Below are positions 7,502 to 9,488 of a DNA stretch of 9,488 bases, one piece after another (positions within the stretch are counted from its first letter, which is position 1; every line of letters begins with the position of its first letter). The DNA is taken from NCBI GenBank assembly GCA_018054805.1, contig JAGPIU010000021.1, forward strand, positions 1-9,488, written 5' to 3'. Under the pieces are notes generated by a model, which saw nothing but the letters and a program-made list of their open reading frames with translations, ran no database searches and was not told the origin of the DNA. Made by a program: the position numbers and the translations under genes. The DNA comes from Paludibacter sp. (GTDB lineage: Bacteria > Bacteroidota > Bacteroidia > Bacteroidales > Paludibacteraceae).

Positions 7502-7534
7502 CAAATGTATAATTGAGCTCTTTTAAACTTCCAA
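7502..7534 (-). promoter_or_regulatory. Candidate promoter of the secreted-protein gene
   Basis: TACATTTG (7509-7502 on the minus strand) matches the -7 consensus exactly, 46 nt before the ATG. A TTG (7534-7532) lies 22 nt upstream, slightly longer than usual spacing. Confidence 0.45.
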
Positions 7535-7682
7535 TTACAATCATGTCAACCCTACGGGCTTTTCTTCTGCTATTTCGTCTATTCATCTATAATCATTTCG
7601 GTCTAAGGGCCTGTTAATGCTTTTCTGAATATTCTTTTACAAATCAGTGTTGTCCGGTAAAAAAAATATGAATGACTAAAAT

Positions 7683-7710
7683 GAGATCTCTCACTTCGTT
7701 CGAGATGACA
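7683..7710 (+). repeat. Intergenic repeat module, left arm of the element
   Basis: The module starts GAGATCTCTCACTTCG and ends TTCGAGATGACA. It contains ATCTC/GAGAT complementary ends (7686-7690 and 7702-7706) around an 11-nt loop. It resembles a class of dispersed bacterial intergenic repeats of the form AGATnTCTC...GAnATGACA that I recall from many genomes; family membership is inference. Confidence 0.45.
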
Positions 7711-7727
7711 ATCAGCTAGTTATATTT

Positions 7728-7776
7728 TTGTGAGGGGGTAGGTTGGCGGCGAAGCCGCCAACCTACCCCCTCACAA
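7728..7776. repeat. Perfect 23-bp inverted repeat with GAA loop
   Basis: Arms 7728-7750 and 7754-7776 are exact reverse complements of 23 nt and are separated only by GAA (7751-7753). The inner part, GGCGGC-GAA-GCCGCC, is very GC-rich compared with the surrounding DNA, and the outer part has a GGGGG/CCCCC block. It would make an extremely stable cruciform or RNA hairpin on either strand. Its centre (7752) is within 3 nt of the centre of the surrounding mobile element. Confidence 0.95.
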
Positions 7777-7797
7777 TCAAATTCAACACAAAGCACA

Positions 7798-7830
7798 GTC
7801 ATTCAGATCCGCCGCGGCGGAGAAGAATCC
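7798..7830 (-). repeat. Intergenic repeat module, right arm of the element
   Basis: On the minus strand it reads GGATTCTTCTCC, then a perfect 14-bp palindrome TCCGCCGCGGCGGA (7808-7821), then a GAATGAC end. It looks like another member of the same repeat class as the left-arm module but in the opposite orientation, which makes the element symmetrical. Confidence 0.4.
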
Positions 7831-7863
7831 AATGCTTTTTACCGGGCAACAACATTTACAAAT

Positions 7864-8289
7864 ATATAATTTGCAAATATATATAATTTATTTAAAATAC
7901 GAATTAACTTATTTGTTTTTATTATCCGAAAAAATTGTATCGGTGTATCAGTGTTTAGCTTTGGTCGTATCGTAGTATTATATACACTATATATATCCTT
8001 TATACTACCTAATATATACCTATATATAAGCTATATCTAAATAAAGATAGTATAAATAAAGATAACATAATATGTATATAAATTTACATTAGATTTTTGG
8101 TATGGAGTTGATAAATTGTTGGGCAAAGTGAGCCCGTATCACTAACGGAGATGCAAAAAAGAAGCAATGCGGGTTTTGTTGAAAAACTTAAGTGCTTTGC
8201 GGGAATTATAATTCATTTCTGAATTTCGGGAAACCGGATTCTTATTTCCCATGAGATTTACATATGGCAAACAGGGATTAAAGCCAGAA
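7864..8289. other. Gene-free AT-rich intergenic region
   Basis: Up to about 8100 the sequence is very AT-rich, with many TATA/ATATAT runs. Near-identical direct repeats CAAATATATAATTT and CAAATATATATAATTT occur at 7859-7872 and 7874-7889. From 8100 to 8289 base composition returns to normal, but I find no reading frame with recognisable protein character and no tRNA or riboswitch. The abrupt composition change could mark an old insertion, a decayed gene or a regulatory or structural tract. Confidence 0.5.
7935..7963 (+). promoter_or_regulatory. Orphan promoter-like element pointing right
   Basis: TTG (7935-7937) is followed after 18 nt by TAGCTTTG (7956-7963), an exact -7 match with acceptable spacing. 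No plus-strand gene follows. A transcript would cross the AT-rich tract and run antisense to the lutA 3' end. In AT-rich DNA a chance match is quite possible. Confidence 0.3.
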
Positions 8290-9012
8290 TTATAGGCACG
8301 CCACCAATACATCGGCCAGGTGAATCCCTTTGATGGGTAGTTTGTGCTTCTGTATATAGCCATTGATATTCATCAGACACGAAGCTTCGGTGCTAATGAT
8401 AAATTCAGCGCCGGTTTCGAGTGCATTGCGAACTTTCTTTTCGTCCATAGCTGTCGAGATGGCTGCATTTTTCACGGCAAAAGTTCCGCCAAAACCACAG
8501 CAGGTATCACTTTCGCACATTTCAATCAGTTCGAGTCCCTTTACTTTTCGGAGCAACTGGCGGGGTTCATCTTTTATTCCATACTCGCGCAGGGCAGAAC
8601 ATGAATCGTGAAATGTCACTTTATGTGGAAACTCAGCGCCCAAATCAGTTACTTTCAAAACATTTACCAGAAAATCGGACAGTTCGAAAATCTGCGGATA
8701 AAGCGCATCGAGCTGAGCCAGCTTTTCAGGCTGACCTTCGAAAAGTTTGCGATAATGATTGCGAATATAGCCTGTACACGAACCCGAAGGCGACACTACA
8801 GGCATTCCGGGCTTAAAGTCAACCATGAATTTTGCAGCCAATGATCGTGCTTCATCCCAGTACCCACTATTGAAAGCCGGCTGTCCGCAACAGGTTTGTT
8901 CGCTGTTGTAATGCACGGTGCAACCTGCTTTTTCGAGTACTTTTACAGTATTGAAAGCAGTTTCCGGATAAAGCTGGTCGATATAACAGGGTATAAATAG
9001 TTGAATGTCCAT
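8290..9012 (-). CDS. lutA: LutA/YkgE-type (Fe-S)-binding protein
   Basis: The 240-residue protein has the duplicated cysteine-rich CCG domain of LutA, YkgE and heterodisulfide-reductase-like subunits. The first set is C9 (FIPCYID), C41/C42 (QTCCGQPAF) and C79 (SGSCTGY). The second is C138 (HDSCSALREYG), C171/C172 (DTCCGFGGTFAVK) and C212 (EASCLMN). Length is normal for LutA. In LutABC systems the protein works with LutB and LutC to oxidise L-lactate to pyruvate in the cytoplasm. Here no lutB or lutC follows: downstream lies an AT-rich gene-free tract. Upstream, 24 nt before the ATG, begins an 8-bp tandem array. The start has no Shine-Dalgarno and no TAnnTTTG element is found in the upstream 340 nt, so its promoter is unclear. 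A lactate role is inferred from family only; the domain also occurs in other redox complexes. Confidence 0.9.
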   Translation of the reverse strand: MDIQLFIPCYIDQLYPETAFNTVKVLEKAGCTVHYNSEQTCCGQPAFNSGYWDEARSLAAKFMVDFKPGMPVVSPSGSCTGYIRNHYRKLFEGQPEKLAQLDALYPQIFELSDFLVNVLKVTDLGAEFPHKVTFHDSCSALREYGIKDEPRQLLRKVKGLELIEMCESDTCCGFGGTFAVKNAAISTAMDEKKVRNALETGAEFIISTEASCLMNINGYIQKHKLPIKGIHLADVLVACL

Positions 9013-9036
9013 TACTTATATTTGAGATTTGTTCTT

Positions 9037-9204
9037 GTTTCAGGGTTTCAGAGTTTCAGAGTTTCAGAGTTTCAGAGTTTCAGGGTTTCAGAGTTTCAGA
9101 GTTTCAGAGTTTCAGAGTTTCAGAGTTTCAGAGTTTCAGGGTTTCAGAGTTTCAGAGTTTCAGAGTTTCAGAGTTTCAGAGTTTCAGAGTTTCAGAGTTT
9201 CGGA
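9037..9204. repeat. 21-copy tandem array of an 8-bp unit upstream of lutA
   Basis: The unit GTTTCAGA is repeated head to tail 21 times without gaps. Units 1, 6 and 13 end in G (GTTTCAGG), and the last unit (9197-9204) is GTTTCGGA. The array ends 24 nt upstream of the lutA ATG (minus strand). A unit length of 8 keeps plus-strand frames open and yields an apparent octapeptide repeat, which is a by-product and not a protein. Such arrays change length by replication slippage. Confidence 0.97.
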
Positions 9205-9228
9205 AATGATTCTCAATTAATCATGGGT

Positions 9229-9352
9229 CGGGTTTTCTTTGCTCTTTGTTGTCTTTTGTCTTTTGTCTTTACTCTTTACTGTCTTTAATCTTTGTTCTTT
9301 ATTCTTTCATGCTCTTAGTGTCTTTGTGTCTCCGTGTTTAAAAGTCTTTTGT
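9229..9352. repeat. Degenerate pyrimidine-rich CTTTGTC-like tract
   Basis: The plus strand is dominated by TCTTT words. A period of 7 is clear around 9250-9272 (GTCTTTT, GTCTTTT, GTCTTTA, CTCTTTA) and then decays. The right part (TTAGTGTCTTTGTGTCTCCG) resembles low-complexity intergenic sequence I recall from other Bacteroidota genomes. It fills the gap between the 3' end of the nuclease-family gene and the 8-bp array. No promoter or terminator is visible in it. Confidence 0.6.
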
Positions 9353-9488
9353 CTAGTACCATAAATCCACAAACACCGGTAAATGATCGGAGAATCCACC
9401 CTTGTAAGTCATACCCACATAAGTGCGGGCAGGTTGTTTACCCAGAAAATTCTTATCCTCTTCGAGCAAAAAAGGCGCTTCAAAAATC
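9353..9488 (-). CDS. Endonuclease/exonuclease/phosphatase family protein (3' end only)
   Basis: Only the last 44 codons and the TAG stop (9355-9353) are in the window. They end in GGFSDHLPVFVDLWY. The SDHLPV motif is the C-terminal Asp-His signature of the endonuclease/exonuclease/phosphatase superfamily, whose members cleave phosphodiester bonds using a metal ion. The preceding segment (ARTYVGMTYKGG) is consistent with the last strands of the fold. Specific substrate cannot be told from this fragment, and the start lies outside the window. It is on the same strand as lutA but 340 nt of repeats separate them, so co-transcription is uncertain. Confidence 0.8.
   Translation of the reverse strand, partial: IFEAPFLLEEDKNFLGKQPARTYVGMTYKGGFSDHLPVFVDLWY

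Larger units (their letters stand above)
7645..7854. mobile_element. MITE-like 210-bp palindromic element with 9-bp target duplication
   Basis: The ends are 19-bp inverted repeats, CAGTGTTGTCCGGTAAAAA (7645-7663) and, reading inward from 7854, TGTTGTTGCCCGGTAAAAA. They match at 15 of 19 positions, with the inner 16 differing once. Directly outside are identical 9-bp direct repeats TTTACAAAT (7636-7644 and 7855-7863), as expected from target-site duplication. No coding frame lies inside, so the element would need a transposase supplied in trans. A 9-bp duplication is compatible with several transposase families, for example parts of IS4; I cannot assign one. A perfect hairpin occupies the centre and a repeat module lies in each arm. 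It sits between the secreted-protein gene and the AT-rich tract, disrupting no visible gene. Confidence 0.75.

Noticed and set aside
7548..7578. Sigma-70-like TTGACA on the minus strand upstream of the secreted-protein gene
   Set aside because: Bacteroidota primary sigma factors use TTTG/TAnnTTTG, and an exact TAnnTTTG lies closer to the gene. The TTGACA has no matching TATAAT-type partner.
7728..7776. Ordinary rho-independent terminator of the secreted-protein or lutA gene
   Set aside because: It lies upstream of the secreted-protein gene and about 500 nt past the lutA stop. It lacks a T tract on the appropriate side and is centred inside an element with terminal repeats.
7861..8090. Replication origin in the AT-rich tract
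   Set aside because: I see no DnaA boxes in a clustered pattern and no replication genes nearby.
8142..8363. 73-residue minus-strand reading frame overlapping the lutA 3' end
   Set aside because: Its N-terminal third overlaps lutA coding sequence in another frame, the remainder has no recognisable protein pattern, and there is no promoter or ribosome site.
9037..9204. CRISPR array
   Set aside because: The 8-bp units are contiguous, with no spacers, and no cas genes are present.
9001..9288. Plus-strand reading frames with an octapeptide repeat (FQSFRVSE-like) across the tandem array
   Set aside because: An 8-bp unit without stops keeps frames open and always yields an 8-residue repeat. There is no signal or domain on either side, and the frame also runs over the lutA start.

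Overview
The window reads as a chromosomal segment of a member of the Bacteroidota. The protein families fit (a Bacteroidota-type polysaccharide deacetylase, a PurF-like paralog starting MSGFFG, secreted proteins with short signal peptides ending in QAQ). Several genes are preceded by the Bacteroidota sigma-factor -7 motif TAnnTTTG, and most starts have no Shine-Dalgarno sequence. The species cannot be named from the sequence alone.

Layout. Positions 1-1683 (minus strand) hold the first codons of an unidentified gene, a polysaccharide-deacetylase family protein and a 68-residue membrane protein. A TraB/GumN-like secreted protein (plus, 1952-2785) converges on a PurF-like amidophosphoribosyltransferase (minus, 2857-4266), with a hairpin terminator between them. 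The umuDC translesion-polymerase operon (minus, 4493-6200) follows, then a secreted protein of unknown function (minus, 6412-7455). From 7500 to 8289 there is no convincing gene. This stretch holds a 210-bp palindromic non-autonomous mobile element flanked by 9-bp direct repeats, then a very AT-rich tract. A lone LutA-like Fe-S protein (minus, 8290-9012) comes next. Directly upstream of its start is an array of 21 copies of an 8-bp unit, followed by a degenerate pyrimidine-rich tract. The window ends in the last 44 codons of an endonuclease/exonuclease/phosphatase-family protein (minus).

How the genes work together. Only umuD and umuC form a clear functional unit: self-cleaving regulator plus Y-family polymerase, 1 nt apart. 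The deacetylase gene overlaps the next gene by ATGA, so those two are probably co-translated. The others look like independent housekeeping or accessory genes with their own promoters.

I see no unknown multi-gene defence or biosynthetic system. The most unusual items are the composite palindromic element at 7636-7863, the 8-bp array abutting lutA, and two proteins that keep a family fold signature but lack key active-site residues (the PurF-like and TraB-like proteins).
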